A DNA stretch of 64,000 nucleotides from Pseudomonadota bacterium (GCA_021808445.1 JAKBBP010000006.1:33990-97989), one strand, 5' to 3'. Numbered from the stretch's first letter, positions 1 to 8,467 are shown. Notes: generated by a model from the sequence alone, not told the origin. Program-made: numbers and translations.

Positions 1-784
1 TGGTCGACATCCAGCTCTCGGATTTCAGGCCCGTGAGGGCGGCGATGCGAGCGGCGATGGTCTGCGCGTCGAAAATGCGCTCCACCGTCAGGTCGAGTTC
101 CGTGACCCCTCCCGGCAAGGCGAGCAGGGACTGGGCAGGCTTGAGCCCCATGTACACGTAGCGCTCGTCCAGGTCGCGCACGCCCAGGCTGAACACGCCG
201 GCCACGTCGAACACCTGGGATCCGCCCGAGGCACCCTGCACGCGCAACTTGTCGCCCAGTCTGAGCCCCAGGTCCTCGGCCAGGCGGTAGCCCACGACGA
301 TGCGGCTGGCCCCCACGTCCAGGCGGCCCTGCAGCATGTCCTTGTCCAGCGGAATGACCTGGATGTAGCGCTGGGGCTCGATGCCCAGGACGGCCACCGC
401 GCGCACGGCCGCGCCGCGTTGCGCGAAAGCCGGCCCGCTGACCATCGGCGAGACAGCGCGCACGCCGGGCAGGCGCTGCAGCACGCCCAGGACCCCAGGC
501 CAGTTGTTGATGGAGCGCAGGCGCTGGGGGCGCGCATCCACGGAACGCAGGTCCACCGTGCCGCTGGGCGCGGGAGCTGCCAGGGGCAGGAGGTCGGGGG
601 AGGAGACCACGATGTGCGCCTGGGTTCCCAGGGTACGCTGCACGATGTTGCCCTGCAGCCCGTCGACCAGGGCCGTGATGAACACGATGACGGCCGCGCC
701 TACCGCGACGCCGACGATGATCAGCAGGGTCTGCGCCTTGCCATCCCGCAGGAAGTGCAAGGCGATGCGCCAGGACAGTCCCAT
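1..784 (-). CDS. ABC exporter permease, MacB/FtsX type (partial)
   Basis: Inner-membrane permease of a MacB/LolCE-type ABC exporter. Only the N-terminal 261 residues are inside the window and no stop is reached before position 1. A short cytoplasmic head is followed by a hydrophobic segment at about residues 18-42, then a large soluble region typical of the periplasmic core domain of MacB-like permeases. Start is the ATG complementary to 782-784. It lies 46 bp after the adaptor stop at 831, so both are probably on one transcript, with an ATPase expected beyond the left edge. The substrate cannot be read from sequence; lipoprotein, peptide and drug export all occur in the family. Confidence 0.85.
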   Translation of the reverse strand, partial: MGLSWRIALHFLRDGKAQTLLIIVGVAVGAAVIVFITALVDGLQGNIVQRTLGTQAHIVVSSPDLLPLAAPAPSGTVDLRSVDARPQRLRSINNWPGVLGVLQRLPGVRAVSPMVSGPAFAQRGAAVRAVAVLGIEPQRYIQVIPLDKDMLQGRLDVGASRIVVGYRLAEDLGLRLGDKLRVQGASGGSQVFDVAGVFSLGVRDLDERYVYMGLKPAQSLLALPGGVTELDLTVERIFDAQTIAARIAALTGLKSESWMST

Positions 785-830
785 GGTCGATGCTCGTGCC
801 GGGGTTCCTGCGGCCTCGCGCGGCGCCGCT

Positions 831-2048
831 TCAAGACCGGGAGGCGGGCGCCGTGCCCGTCGCCGCCGAGGCCGATGCGGGCGCAGAGGGCAGCGCCTGC
901 AGGCGCGCGCGCACGCGCTCGCCGTCCCGTACCGCGCGGTCGGTGATCACCACGTCGCCGGCGCGAAGGCCCTGCACCACCTGACTGGCCACCAGCCCGC
1001 GCAGGCCCAGGCGGACCTCGCGCAGTCTGGCCTTGCCGGCCTGCAGGAGCAGGACCCGCGCCCGCGCGCCCTCGCGGTCGCGCAGCGCGTCGTCCGGGAC
1101 CACCAGGGCCTGTCGCAGCTCGGCCGTGCGCAGGTCGCAGGAGATGGTCATGTCCTGGCGCAGCCAGGGCGGCGGGTCGGACACGCGCAGGCGCAGTTCG
1201 ATGGTTCCGCTGGTGGTGTCGACCGAGGGGGCGATGAACACCAGGCGTGCGGCGACGGCGCGGTCGGGATATCCGTCGGTGATGCAGCGCGCCTCCTGGC
1301 CGAGGGCGAGTTCATGCAGGTTCTGCTCGTCCACCGGAAGCGACACCTCGGTGTCGCCCGCGCGCGCCAGGGTGAACAGCACCTGGCCGGGGTTGATGGT
1401 GTCGCCCACCTCGACATTGCGGGTGAGCACCTGGCCGGCCACCTCGGCGCGGATGTCGGCGCGCTGCGCCACCGCGCGGGCGGCCGCCTCCGAGGCCTGC
1501 AACTGGCGCTGCGCGGCGCCGCCTGGACGCACGGACTCCCAGGCCGCGCGCGCCGCGAGCTGTTGCTGGCGCGCGGCCTGCTCGGCCTGTTCGGCCTGCT
1601 CCAGCGCCTGTTGCGACAAGGCGCCGCTGGAGGCCTGGGCGCGTGCGCGCCGGGCCTCGGAAAGCGCCAGAGCCTGCGCGGACTCGGCGCTGCGCAGGGC
1701 CGCCAGCGCCTGCGGGCGGCTTTGCTGCACCAGTTGGCGCAGGGCCGCGCGCGCCTGGTCCAGCTGGGCCCGGGCCTGGTCGCTGCGCAGGCGCAACAGC
1801 AACTGGCCCACGTGGACCTGCTGGCCGCGGCGCACCAGGCGTTGCAGCACCGTGCCGGTGATCTCGCTGGCCACGTTCACGCGCGAGGGCGTGATCACGC
1901 GCCCGGTGGCGACCACGTCCTGCTCCAGCGGGGTGGATCGCAGCTGGTAGGCGGCCACGCGCGGGCCCTGCCAGCGTTGCAGCCCCCACCACGCCAGGAG
2001 CACCAGCGCGCAGGCTGCGGGAAGGAACCAGAGCAGGCGTCGAGGCAC
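831..2048 (-). CDS. Periplasmic adaptor (membrane fusion) subunit of ABC exporter, MacA/HlyD type
   Basis: Periplasmic adaptor of 405 residues expected to link the downstream permease to an outer-membrane channel. It has an N-terminal membrane anchor (about residues 5-22), a lipoyl-like half motif (about 45-80), a long Ala/Gln/Arg-rich alpha-helical hairpin with coiled-coil character (about 95-205), then the second lipoyl half and beta-barrel regions (about 205-380), the order usual for MacA/HlyD proteins. The apparent start is GTG at 2048 with no convincing Shine-Dalgarno sequence, so the N-terminus is uncertain by a few residues. It is followed after 46 bp by the permease. An RND adaptor is possible by fold, but the MacB-like partner argues for an ABC system. 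Confidence 0.85.
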   Translation of the reverse strand: MPRRLLWFLPAACALVLLAWWGLQRWQGPRVAAYQLRSTPLEQDVVATGRVITPSRVNVASEITGTVLQRLVRRGQQVHVGQLLLRLRSDQARAQLDQARAALRQLVQQSRPQALAALRSAESAQALALSEARRARAQASSGALSQQALEQAEQAEQAARQQQLAARAAWESVRPGGAAQRQLQASEAAARAVAQRADIRAEVAGQVLTRNVEVGDTINPGQVLFTLARAGDTEVSLPVDEQNLHELALGQEARCITDGYPDRAVAARLVFIAPSVDTTSGTIELRLRVSDPPPWLRQDMTISCDLRTAELRQALVVPDDALRDREGARARVLLLQAGKARLREVRLGLRGLVASQVVQGLRAGDVVITDRAVRDGERVRARLQALPSAPASASAATGTAPASRS

Positions 2049-2180
2049 GAGGGAGTATGTGGGAGCTTGCGCCGAGTGTACTGCAGCGCTTGCCGGCGTC
2101 GATGCATCGAGGCATGCGCATGCGTGGGCCTCAGCCGGCGTGCACCTGGGGCAGCCTGGATGGCCCGCGGGCGAGGCGCT

Positions 2181-3380
2181 TCAAGCCTGCGCGGCGGCCA
2201 GTCGGATGCGGGTGATTTCGGAGGGGGCGCCGAAGCGCTTGGGCGGCCCCCAGTAGCCGGTTCCCCGGCTGACGTAGACCTGTAGCTGGCCGACGCGGTG
2301 CAGCCCGGCGGTGAACGGCTGCTGCAGGCCCACGAAGTGGTTCCATGGCCAGAATTGCCCGCCATGGGTGTGCCCGCTGAGCTGCAGGTCGAAGCCTGCG
2401 CGCGCGGCTTCGGCGGATGAGCGTGGCTGGTGCGCCAGCAGGATGCGCGGGAGGCCTTCGGGGCTGGCGTGCAGGGCCTTGAAGGGGTCGCTGCGGTGGG
2501 CGGGGTCGAAGCTTTGCCCCTGCGGGTCGGTCACGCCGGCCAGCACCAGGCGCGCGCCCTTGTGGACGAGCACCGCATGTTCGTTGAGCAGACAGCGCAG
2601 CCCCAGCCTGTGGAATTCGTCCACCCACTCCTCGGCGCCCGAGTAGTACTCGTGGTTGCCGGTGACCAGCCAGGCGCCGTGCAGGGCCCGCAGACCGCCC
2701 AGCGGCGCGGTGTGCTCGCGCAGGCGCTGCACCCGGCCGTCGACCACGTCGCCGGTGACGGCGACGAGGTCGGGGGCGAGGGCGTTGACCCGATCCACGA
2801 TGGCCCGGACCTGCCCGGCCTTGATGGTGGGACCCACGTGGATGTCGCTGATCTGCACGATGGTGAAGCCTTCCAGCTCCGTGGGCAGGCCGGCTATGGG
2901 CACGCGCACGTCGACCACGCGGGCCACGCGCCGTGCATTGACCAGACCGATCAGCGAGACCAGCAGGGCCGCGGCCGGCGCAGCGATGGCGCTGGGGCGC
3001 GTCAGGTGTGCGCTGTCCGGCAGCAGCAGCAGGAGTTCGCGCAGCAGGGTGAACACCAGGGTCGAGGAAAAGAGCCCCAGGTCCAGAAAGCCCGCCCAGG
3101 CCACCAGGTCCCAGGAGCCGCCCTCGCGAAAGCGGCTGAGGAAGCCGGCCGGGATCAGCAGCGTGGAAAGGACCAGGAGGGCCGCGCCCGCGACGCGCCC
3201 GGCCAGGCCGAAGGCGGGCAGGAGCTGCGCGCCGATGTACAGGTGCAGCAGCGCGAGGACCGGCCAGACGCGCAGGAAGAAGCGGCGCATGCGTTGGGGC
3301 ATGCGCGAGGGCATGCGCGCGGGGGCCGGGGCGGGCGAGGAGGCTGCCACGTCGGCAGAGCCCGGGGAGTCTGTGGGCAT
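2181..3380 (-). CDS. Membrane-anchored calcineurin-like metallophosphoesterase
   Basis: Predicted metal-dependent phosphoesterase of 399 residues. The N-terminal half has about four hydrophobic segments (residues 37-150). The C-terminal catalytic domain shows the family motifs in order: DIH at 179-181, GDVVDG at 210-215, GNHE at 241-244, and a late GHTHGGQ motif that supplies the last metal-binding histidines. This layout matches YkoQ/YpbG-like membrane phosphoesterases, some of which act on lipid-linked phosphates; the substrate is not known here. I chose ATG at 3380, 25 bp after the hemolysin III stop; a longer reading frame continues upstream but would overlap that gene. A start at residue 23 or 27 is possible because no strong ribosome site precedes 3380. 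Confidence 0.85.
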   Translation of the reverse strand: MPTDSPGSADVAASSPAPAPARMPSRMPQRMRRFFLRVWPVLALLHLYIGAQLLPAFGLAGRVAGAALLVLSTLLIPAGFLSRFREGGSWDLVAWAGFLDLGLFSSTLVFTLLRELLLLLPDSAHLTRPSAIAAPAAALLVSLIGLVNARRVARVVDVRVPIAGLPTELEGFTIVQISDIHVGPTIKAGQVRAIVDRVNALAPDLVAVTGDVVDGRVQRLREHTAPLGGLRALHGAWLVTGNHEYYSGAEEWVDEFHRLGLRCLLNEHAVLVHKGARLVLAGVTDPQGQSFDPAHRSDPFKALHASPEGLPRILLAHQPRSSAEAARAGFDLQLSGHTHGGQFWPWNHFVGLQQPFTAGLHRVGQLQVYVSRGTGYWGPPKRFGAPSEITRIRLAAAQA

Positions 3381-3405
3381 GGGGAGGTTCCGCGCCTGCG
3401 CGGGC

Positions 3406-4062
3406 TCAGCGCGGCAGCGCCGGAAGGTCGAGTACCTGGAGCACGGCGAAGAAGTGGCACACGCTGCCGCCCAGCACGAACAGGTGCCACACGCTGTGGG
3501 CGTAGCGCAGCCGCTGGTCCAGCACGAAGAAGACCACGCCAAAGGTATAGGCCACGCCGCCGGCGACCAGCCAGAGCATGGCGCCGCCGGGCATGGCCAT
3601 CCACAAGGGCCGGATCGCCACCAGCGCCACCCAGCCCATGGCCAGGTACAGCAGGGTGGACAGGCGGGGAAAGCGCTCGGTGCCCAGGGTCTTGAACAGG
3701 ATCCCCAGCACCGCCAGGCCCCAGACCAGCCCGAACAGGGACCAGCCCCAGGCCCCGCGCAGCACGGTGAGCGTGAACGGCGTGTAGCTTCCGGCGATGA
3801 ACCCGTAGATCGCCGCGTGGTCGATCCAGCGCAGCACGATCTTGGCGCGACCTTCGCGCACCGCGTGGTACAGCGTCGAGACCAGGTAGGTCAGCACGGC
3901 CGTTGCGCCGAACAGGGCGGCGCCGGTCACTGCGCCGGCACCTCGCGCGTGCTCGACCAGGATCGGGATGGCGGCGATGGCCAGCGCCAGGCCCAGCCCG
4001 TGCGTGAGGCTGTTGGCGATTTCCTCGGGGAGGGATTGCAGGGCTTGGGTTGCCGAAGGCAC
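3406..4062 (-). CDS. Hemolysin III family / YqfA-like membrane protein
   Basis: Polytopic inner-membrane protein of 218 residues with about seven hydrophobic segments, belonging to the hemolysin III / PAQR-like family. Conserved polar residues expected to bind metal are visible: His66 in an LYHA motif, Asp81-His82, and His189/His193 in an HSVWH motif near the C-terminus. Start is GTG at 4062, preceded by a GGAG eight bases upstream; the open frame extends further 5' but would run through the neighbouring small gene. Direct haemolytic activity has been shown only for a few members, so the physiological role (membrane lipid homeostasis has been proposed for the family) is uncertain. Confidence 0.88.
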   Translation of the reverse strand: MPSATQALQSLPEEIANSLTHGLGLALAIAAIPILVEHARGAGAVTGAALFGATAVLTYLVSTLYHAVREGRAKIVLRWIDHAAIYGFIAGSYTPFTLTVLRGAWGWSLFGLVWGLAVLGILFKTLGTERFPRLSTLLYLAMGWVALVAIRPLWMAMPGGAMLWLVAGGVAYTFGVVFFVLDQRLRYAHSVWHLFVLGGSVCHFFAVLQVLDLPALPR

Positions 4063-4108
4063 GGGGATCTCCGCGGCGCGTGGGGCGCAACGGCTCCATT
4101 GTCGCGCC

Positions 4109-4495
4109 TCATGCGTCGGCGTGCAGGCCCTGGGGATCCTCGATCTCGCGCAGCTGCGCGATGCGCAGGTCCTGCGGGTCGCGCGAGCGCAGGCCGCGGC
4201 GCATTGCGCAGATCCGGTGCGCCCGTCGCTTGCCCAGCGATTCGACGTACACCACGTCGCCTTCGTGCAGACGGGTCTCGGTCGTGACCAGCGTGGGCGG
4301 GGTGCTGGAGGAGAGCCTGACGCGCGCTTGCAGGGGCTGTCGAGACCCCGCATGGGCGAAGGCTGCGAGATGGGGGACCTCTTCGTCGCCGCGCTGGCCG
4401 AAATCCGCCTGCTGGCCTTGCGGCGCGCGGCCGGCCGGCGCTGCGATGGCGTCCGGCCATCCGTCGATCGTGTCCTGTGCTTCGCTTTGCATCAT
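4109..4495 (-). CDS. Small protein of unknown function, paralogue A
   Basis: I do not recognise the family. The 128-residue product has a low-complexity N-terminal half rich in Gln and Ala, and a conserved C-terminal half (about residues 57-122) that is roughly half identical to the product of 5594-5974. Shared blocks are VRL, TTE, GDVVYV, RR.HRI and DLRI, which look like a small beta-rich domain followed by a charged helix. Start is ATG at 4495 (a second ATG follows directly) with GGGAG five bases upstream. There is no signal peptide or membrane segment. It is divergent from the alpha/beta hydrolase gene and shares promoter architecture with paralogue B, suggesting co-regulation. Confidence 0.72.
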   Translation of the reverse strand: MMQSEAQDTIDGWPDAIAAPAGRAPQGQQADFGQRGDEEVPHLAAFAHAGSRQPLQARVRLSSSTPPTLVTTETRLHEGDVVYVESLGKRRAHRICAMRRGLRSRDPQDLRIAQLREIEDPQGLHADA

Positions 4496-4524
4496 GGGGC
4501 TCCCGGAGTCCACGTGATGCATCC

Positions 4525-4568
4525 ATGCTAGGAACCCGTGTCCGGGATGGCGTCCAACTATTTCACGG
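4525..4568 (-). promoter_or_regulatory. Promoter of paralogue A with conserved 14-bp upstream element
   Basis: Reading the minus strand, CCGTGAAATAGTTG (4555-4568) is followed by 24 bases and a -10-like TAGCAT (4525-4530). The same element, the same 24-base gap and TAGGAT occur before paralogue B. The predicted transcript start is about 24 bases before the ATG. No -35 hexamer is seen; the 14-mer would centre near -43, the usual place for a class II activator. Confidence 0.55.
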
Positions 4569-4596
4569 CGGTGCGCGCAGGGATCGGCGAGACACG

Positions 4597-4610
4597 CAAC
4601 TATTTCACGG
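4597..4610 (-). promoter_or_regulatory. Second copy of the 14-bp element
   Basis: An exact repeat of the element at 4555-4568, 42 bp (about four helical turns) further upstream of paralogue A. It lies between paralogue A and the divergent hydrolase, so it could serve either gene. Confidence 0.5.
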
Positions 4611-4679
4611 TTATCCTGGGATTCGCACGAGGGGACACGACACTGTCCCGGATGGCGTGCGCGAATTCCCGGAACTTTC

Positions 4680-5531
4680 ATGCCGATTCCTTCCCATCTC
4701 CAGACCCGCGAACAATTCACCGCCGCCTACGACAACCTGTCGGTCATCGACGATGCCGACAGCGTGGTCTCGGCCCTGCGTGAGCGCAGCCGGGCCTTCC
4801 ACGCAGCCCACGCCTGCGTCGCCGACGTACCCTACGGACCGGGTCCGCGCCAGGTCTACGACTGGTATCCCGCGCGCTGCGAGGATCCGGCGTCGGCCCC
4901 GGTCCTGGTGTTCATCCACGGCGGCTACTGGCAGGCGCGCGACAAGCGCGATTTCTGTTGCGTGGGCAGCGGCCCGCTGGCCGCGGGCCTGCACCTGGTC
5001 ATGGCCGAATACACCTTGGCCCCGCAATCGAGCCTGCCGGGGATGGTGACGGAAATCGGGCGTCTGCTCGATGCGCTGTCCACGCATCCCGTCCTGGGCG
5101 GCCAGGCCCGTCGCGGCCCCCGGCTCGTACTGAGCGGGCATTCGGCCGGAGCGCATCTCGCGGCCATGCATCGAATGCACGGCGCGGTGGCCGGCGTGCT
5201 GGCGATCAGCGGACTGTTCGATCTGGAGCCGATCCGGCGTGGCGCGCTCAACGACGCGCTGGGTCTGGACGAAGCGCAGGTGGCGGATTGCAGTCCGCAA
5301 TTCCGGGTCGGCCCGGGGGCGCCTACGGTGGTCGCGGTCGGCGGGGCGGAACTGCCGGAGTTGCAGCGTCAAAGCCGGGAATACGCCGAGGCGCTGCGTG
5401 GCGCCGCGCAGATCACGCGCCTGATCGACGTGTCGGGGGCGAACCACCTGAGCATCCTTGCCGAACTCGAAAGCCGCGAGGGGGCCTTGCTGGCCGAGGC
5501 CCTCGCGCTGGTCGAGCGCGCGCGGCGCTGA
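4680..5531 (+). CDS. Alpha/beta hydrolase, kynurenine-formamidase/esterase-like
   Basis: Cytoplasmic alpha/beta-hydrolase of 283 residues. The oxyanion-hole motif HGGYW (residues 80-84) and nucleophile elbow GHSAG (Ser155 at 153-157) are those of the kynurenine formamidase / small-molecule esterase branch, and a late GANH motif supplies the catalytic histidine. No tryptophan-catabolism genes are nearby, so kynurenine formamidase activity is only one option; carbamoyl or formamide ester hydrolysis is equally possible. The start is ATG at 4680 with a weak GGA seven bases upstream. The gene stands alone on the plus strand between paralogues A and B, an arrangement that suggests a three-gene unit of unknown purpose. 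Confidence 0.82.
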   Translation: MPIPSHLQTREQFTAAYDNLSVIDDADSVVSALRERSRAFHAAHACVADVPYGPGPRQVYDWYPARCEDPASAPVLVFIHGGYWQARDKRDFCCVGSGPLAAGLHLVMAEYTLAPQSSLPGMVTEIGRLLDALSTHPVLGGQARRGPRLVLSGHSAGAHLAAMHRMHGAVAGVLAISGLFDLEPIRRGALNDALGLDEAQVADCSPQFRVGPGAPTVVAVGGAELPELQRQSREYAEALRGAAQITRLIDVSGANHLSILAELESREGALLAEALALVERARR

Positions 5532-5560
5532 GCCGCGGCAGGCGGGAGCCCGCCAGGAAG

Positions 5561-5600
5561 CGCTCAGGACCGCTCAGGTCCGCTCAGGACCGCTCAGGAC
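5561..5600. repeat. Four 10-bp tandem repeats
   Basis: Four head-to-tail copies of CGCTCAGGAC (one with a single change) between the convergent hydrolase and paralogue B genes. The last copy contains the TGA stop of paralogue B, so repeat number could alter its C-terminus. A GGCGG/CCGCC hairpin lies just upstream, after the hydrolase stop. Confidence 0.8.
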
Positions 5601-5974
5601 GCCAGTTCCTCGCGCTGCTCGAGTTCCTCGAGTTCGCCGATGCGCAGGTCCGCGCTGTCGCGGGCACGCGCCCCGCTGCGCAGATACAGGATGCGGTGGG
5701 GCCGGCGCTGGCCGCGCGTGACCACGTAGACCACGTCGCCGTCACGCAGCGAAGCCTCGGTGGTGGTGATGGTCGGCCCAGCGCCGTCGATCAGGCGGAC
5801 CTTGGCGTCGATGGCCTGCTTGTCGTCATGGCCCAGGTAGACGGAGCAGTAGACAGGGTGGGCGGTGCCGCGGGCGCTGAACTCGAGGCCCATGCCCGCG
5901 GGCATCGGCACGCCCGGCGCCGGCATCGCCTGCGCGCCTCCATCCTCCGCGCCTTCCCACTCGATGAGTCTCAT
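5594..5974 (-). CDS. Small protein of unknown function, paralogue B
   Basis: A 126-residue homologue of the 4109-4495 product. The C-terminal domain (about residues 57-122) shares VRL, GPT..TTE, GDVVYV, G.RR.HRI, RSGARARD and DLRI blocks with paralogue A. The N-terminal part differs and contains a Met/Pro/Gly-rich stretch. No signal peptide or membrane helix is visible, so it is probably cytoplasmic. Start is ATG at 5974 with a strong GGAGG six bases upstream; a GTG two codons earlier is less likely. Its promoter copies that of paralogue A. No function can be assigned; the conserved DVVYV and HRI strands suggest a small beta-barrel that might bind nucleic acid or protein, which is inference only. 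Confidence 0.75.
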   Translation of the reverse strand: MRLIEWEGAEDGGAQAMPAPGVPMPAGMGLEFSARGTAHPVYCSVYLGHDDKQAIDAKVRLIDGAGPTITTTEASLRDGDVVYVVTRGQRRPHRILYLRSGARARDSADLRIGELEELEQREELAS

Positions 5975-6004
5975 GAACACCTCCGTAGACAGCCTTGAGC
6001 CTGC

Positions 6005-6048
6005 ATCCTAGGAGGGTGCCCCCAGGAAGGCGCGCAACTATTTCACGG
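6005..6048 (-). promoter_or_regulatory. Promoter of paralogue B with the same 14-bp element
   Basis: On the minus strand CCGTGAAATAGTTG (6035-6048) is followed after exactly 24 bases by TAGGAT (6005-6010). The distance from this -10 to the ATG (about 31 bp) matches that of paralogue A (30 bp). There is no second upstream copy here. Confidence 0.55.
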
Positions 6049-6175
6049 AAATCCGAGCTTTGGTCCCCAAGCCGGCCATCGGCTGCAACAGGAGGGCCAG
6101 CTCCCGGGTTTTCATGGGCTTGTAGCGCGGGGCTCGGTGCTCGTGCATCGAGGAAAACGCGGGCACGCTTCGACC

Positions 6176-6205
6176 TTGACAAATAATTGACCGTTTGACG
6201 AACAT
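6176..6205 (+). promoter_or_regulatory. Candidate sigma-70 promoter of the GGDEF-EAL gene
   Basis: A perfect TTGACA (6176-6181) lies 18 bp before GAACAT (6200-6205, a weak -10), in an A/T-rich patch ahead of the ATG at 6248. A second overlapping TTGACG at 6195-6200 is an alternative -35. Confidence 0.35.
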
Positions 6206-6247
6206 TCAGCGGGCAACCTTTCATTTTGTATTGGGATTTTCGAATCC

Positions 6248-8467
6248 ATGCGCATCGCGCAGACAGAGCCGGCCGAGTCCGTGCACCCTGAAATCCTGCT
6301 CGACCCCGGCGAGCAGCAGGCCATTCTCGAGTACCAGCAGTCGATCCTGCGGGCGGTGCTCGGCGGGCGGGACTCCATCGACATGGTCCGCGAGGTGTGC
6401 CACCTGGCTGAAATGCTGCTTCCCAACGCGGTGGGCACCGTCATGCTGCTCAACCGTGACGATGGCAAGCTGTACGTGCACGCGTCTCCCAGCGTGCCCG
6501 AGGTCGCGGTGCGCCGCCTCAACGGCCTGCAGCCTGGGCCGGGAGGGGGGTCTTGCGGCAATGTGATCTACCGAGGGACTCCGCAGTTCGTCAGCAACAC
6601 CTTCAGCGACCCGCGCTGGACGGACCTGCGCCAGATCGCCTACGACTTCAATCTGTGCGCCTGCTGGTCGGTGCCGGTCTATGACGACGCGGGTCAGATC
6701 ATCGGCACCTTCGCGCTGTCGAGCTTCGAGCCGCGCGCACCGGGGCGCTTCCACCGCAAGTTGCTGGAGACCGGCGCGAGCCTGGTGGGCATCGTGCTGT
6801 CTCATGCGCGCTGGCAGGACAGCCTGCGGCTGTACGGGCGCGCCTTCGACTCGGCCGAAGAGGGCATGCTGGTCACGGACGCGCAGGCCCGCATCGTCGA
6901 GGCGAACCCGAGCATGTGCCGCATCCTGGGCTATGCGCGGGAGGAGTTGCTGGGGCAGACCCCGCGGATGTTCGCCTCGGGCATGCATGGGCCGGAGTTC
7001 TATGCGGCAATGTGGGCCTCGCTCCGTGAGGGAGGCGGCTGGAGCGGCGAGATCTGGAACCGGCGCAAGAGCGGCGAGGTCTATCCCGAATGGCTTTCGA
7101 TCAAGGCCATTCAGGGCGCCGACGGCAGCGTGAGCAACTACCTCGGGGTGTTCAACGACCTCAGCCAGGCCAAGGCGGCCGAGAATGCGATCCAGCACCT
7201 GTCGACCCACGACGCGCTGACGGGCTTGCCCAACCGCAGACTGTTTCGCACGCGTTGCGAGAGCCTGCTCGAAAGTGGCGCGAAGCTCACCCTCGTCTGC
7301 GTGAACATCGATGATTTTCGCAGCGTGAACGAGACCTTCGGGCTGGGCGCGGGGGACCAGGTCCTGCATGCATGGGCCGCGCGCCTGCAGGCTTGCGCCG
7401 GAGATGCGGGCAATGTGTGCAGGTGGAATGGGGATGAGTTTCTCGTCATGGCCTCCTCGGCCGCCGAGCTGGACGCGGCCGACTTGTGCGAGCGCATCGC
7501 GCAGACCGCGGAGCTGGCCTTCGACCCGGGGGGCAGGGTGCTGGAACTGACGCTGTCCCAGGGGGTGGCCCAGTTTCCCGAGGATGCGGGGAATTTCGAT
7601 GATCTTCTGGGCCAGGCCGCGGCTGCGTTGCACGACGCCAAGGCCGCGGGCAAGAACATCGTGCGCTACGCGACGCCGGGCGCCAGCGAGCGCGCGCGGG
7701 AACATTTCCGCCTCGCCCAGGGGCTGCGGCGCGCGCTGTCCCGGCAGGAGTTCGAACTGCATTACCAGCCGCAGGTCGATCTGCGCAATGGGCAGGTGAT
7801 CGGGGCCGAGGCGCTGTTGCGCTGGCGGGATCCGGAGCGTGGACTGGTGGAGCCGGGAGCCTTCATCGGCGTGGCCGAGCGGACCGGGCTGATCGTCGAG
7901 ATGGGAGCCTGGGTTCTCGATCGAGCCTGCGCCGACGCCGCGCGCTGGCATGCGATGGGCCTGGGCAGGCTGCCGCTGAGCGTGAACGTGTCGGTGGTGC
8001 AGATGCGAAGGGGTGATTTTCCGCAGTTGCTGGCGGATGCGATCGGGCGCCACGGGCTGGAGCCGGGGCAGCTCGAGGTGGAGTTGACCGAGTCGGTCTT
8101 TCTGGACGATGCCGCGCGCATGCGCACGGTGCTCGCCGGCTTGAAGCGCTCGGGCCTGCGCATCGCCATCGACGACTTCGGCACGGGCTATTCCAGCCTG
8201 GCCTACCTGCGCCGGCTGGACGTCGACCGGCTCAAGATCGACCGCAGCTTCGTGTTGGGGCTGACGGAGGATGCCGACGCGGCCGCCATCGTCAGTGCGG
8301 TGATCCAGATGGCCCACGCGCTGGGTCTGCAGGTTCTCGCCGAGGGGGTCGAGGATCAGGCCACGATGCAAGGCCTGCGCGAACTCGGCTGCGACGAGGC
8401 CCAGGGTTACTGGTTCCACCGCCCGATGGCGCGCGACGCCCTGGAACGCCTGCTGGTGGCCGCTTGA
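6248..8467 (+). CDS. GAF-PAS-GGDEF-EAL cyclic-di-GMP phosphodiesterase
   Basis: Cytoplasmic sensor/phosphodiesterase of 739 residues: GAF (about 45-195), PAS (about 205-315), GGDEF (about 325-480), EAL (about 490-735). The GGDEF signature is NGDEF at 394-398, a substituted first position that often means loss of cyclase activity or a GTP-binding role. The EAL domain looks complete: Glu521 in EAL, the NVSV asparagine, the ELTES glutamate, the DDFGTGYSS motif, the KID lysine and Glu699 in AEGVE. I infer a net c-di-GMP-degrading enzyme tuned by small-molecule or redox input through GAF/PAS. No transmembrane segment. It is a single gene, with a candidate TTGACA promoter about 70 bp upstream. Confidence 0.9.
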   Translation: MRIAQTEPAESVHPEILLDPGEQQAILEYQQSILRAVLGGRDSIDMVREVCHLAEMLLPNAVGTVMLLNRDDGKLYVHASPSVPEVAVRRLNGLQPGPGGGSCGNVIYRGTPQFVSNTFSDPRWTDLRQIAYDFNLCACWSVPVYDDAGQIIGTFALSSFEPRAPGRFHRKLLETGASLVGIVLSHARWQDSLRLYGRAFDSAEEGMLVTDAQARIVEANPSMCRILGYAREELLGQTPRMFASGMHGPEFYAAMWASLREGGGWSGEIWNRRKSGEVYPEWLSIKAIQGADGSVSNYLGVFNDLSQAKAAENAIQHLSTHDALTGLPNRRLFRTRCESLLESGAKLTLVCVNIDDFRSVNETFGLGAGDQVLHAWAARLQACAGDAGNVCRWNGDEFLVMASSAAELDAADLCERIAQTAELAFDPGGRVLELTLSQGVAQFPEDAGNFDDLLGQAAAALHDAKAAGKNIVRYATPGASERAREHFRLAQGLRRALSRQEFELHYQPQVDLRNGQVIGAEALLRWRDPERGLVEPGAFIGVAERTGLIVEMGAWVLDRACADAARWHAMGLGRLPLSVNVSVVQMRRGDFPQLLADAIGRHGLEPGQLEVELTESVFLDDAARMRTVLAGLKRSGLRIAIDDFGTGYSSLAYLRRLDVDRLKIDRSFVLGLTEDADAAAIVSAVIQMAHALGLQVLAEGVEDQATMQGLRELGCDEAQGYWFHRPMARDALERLLVAA

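Noticed and set aside
381..2285. A 634-codon plus-strand open frame at the left edge
   Set aside because: Opposite the ABC adaptor and permease genes, which have clear family features; Arg/Gln-rich translation with no motif.
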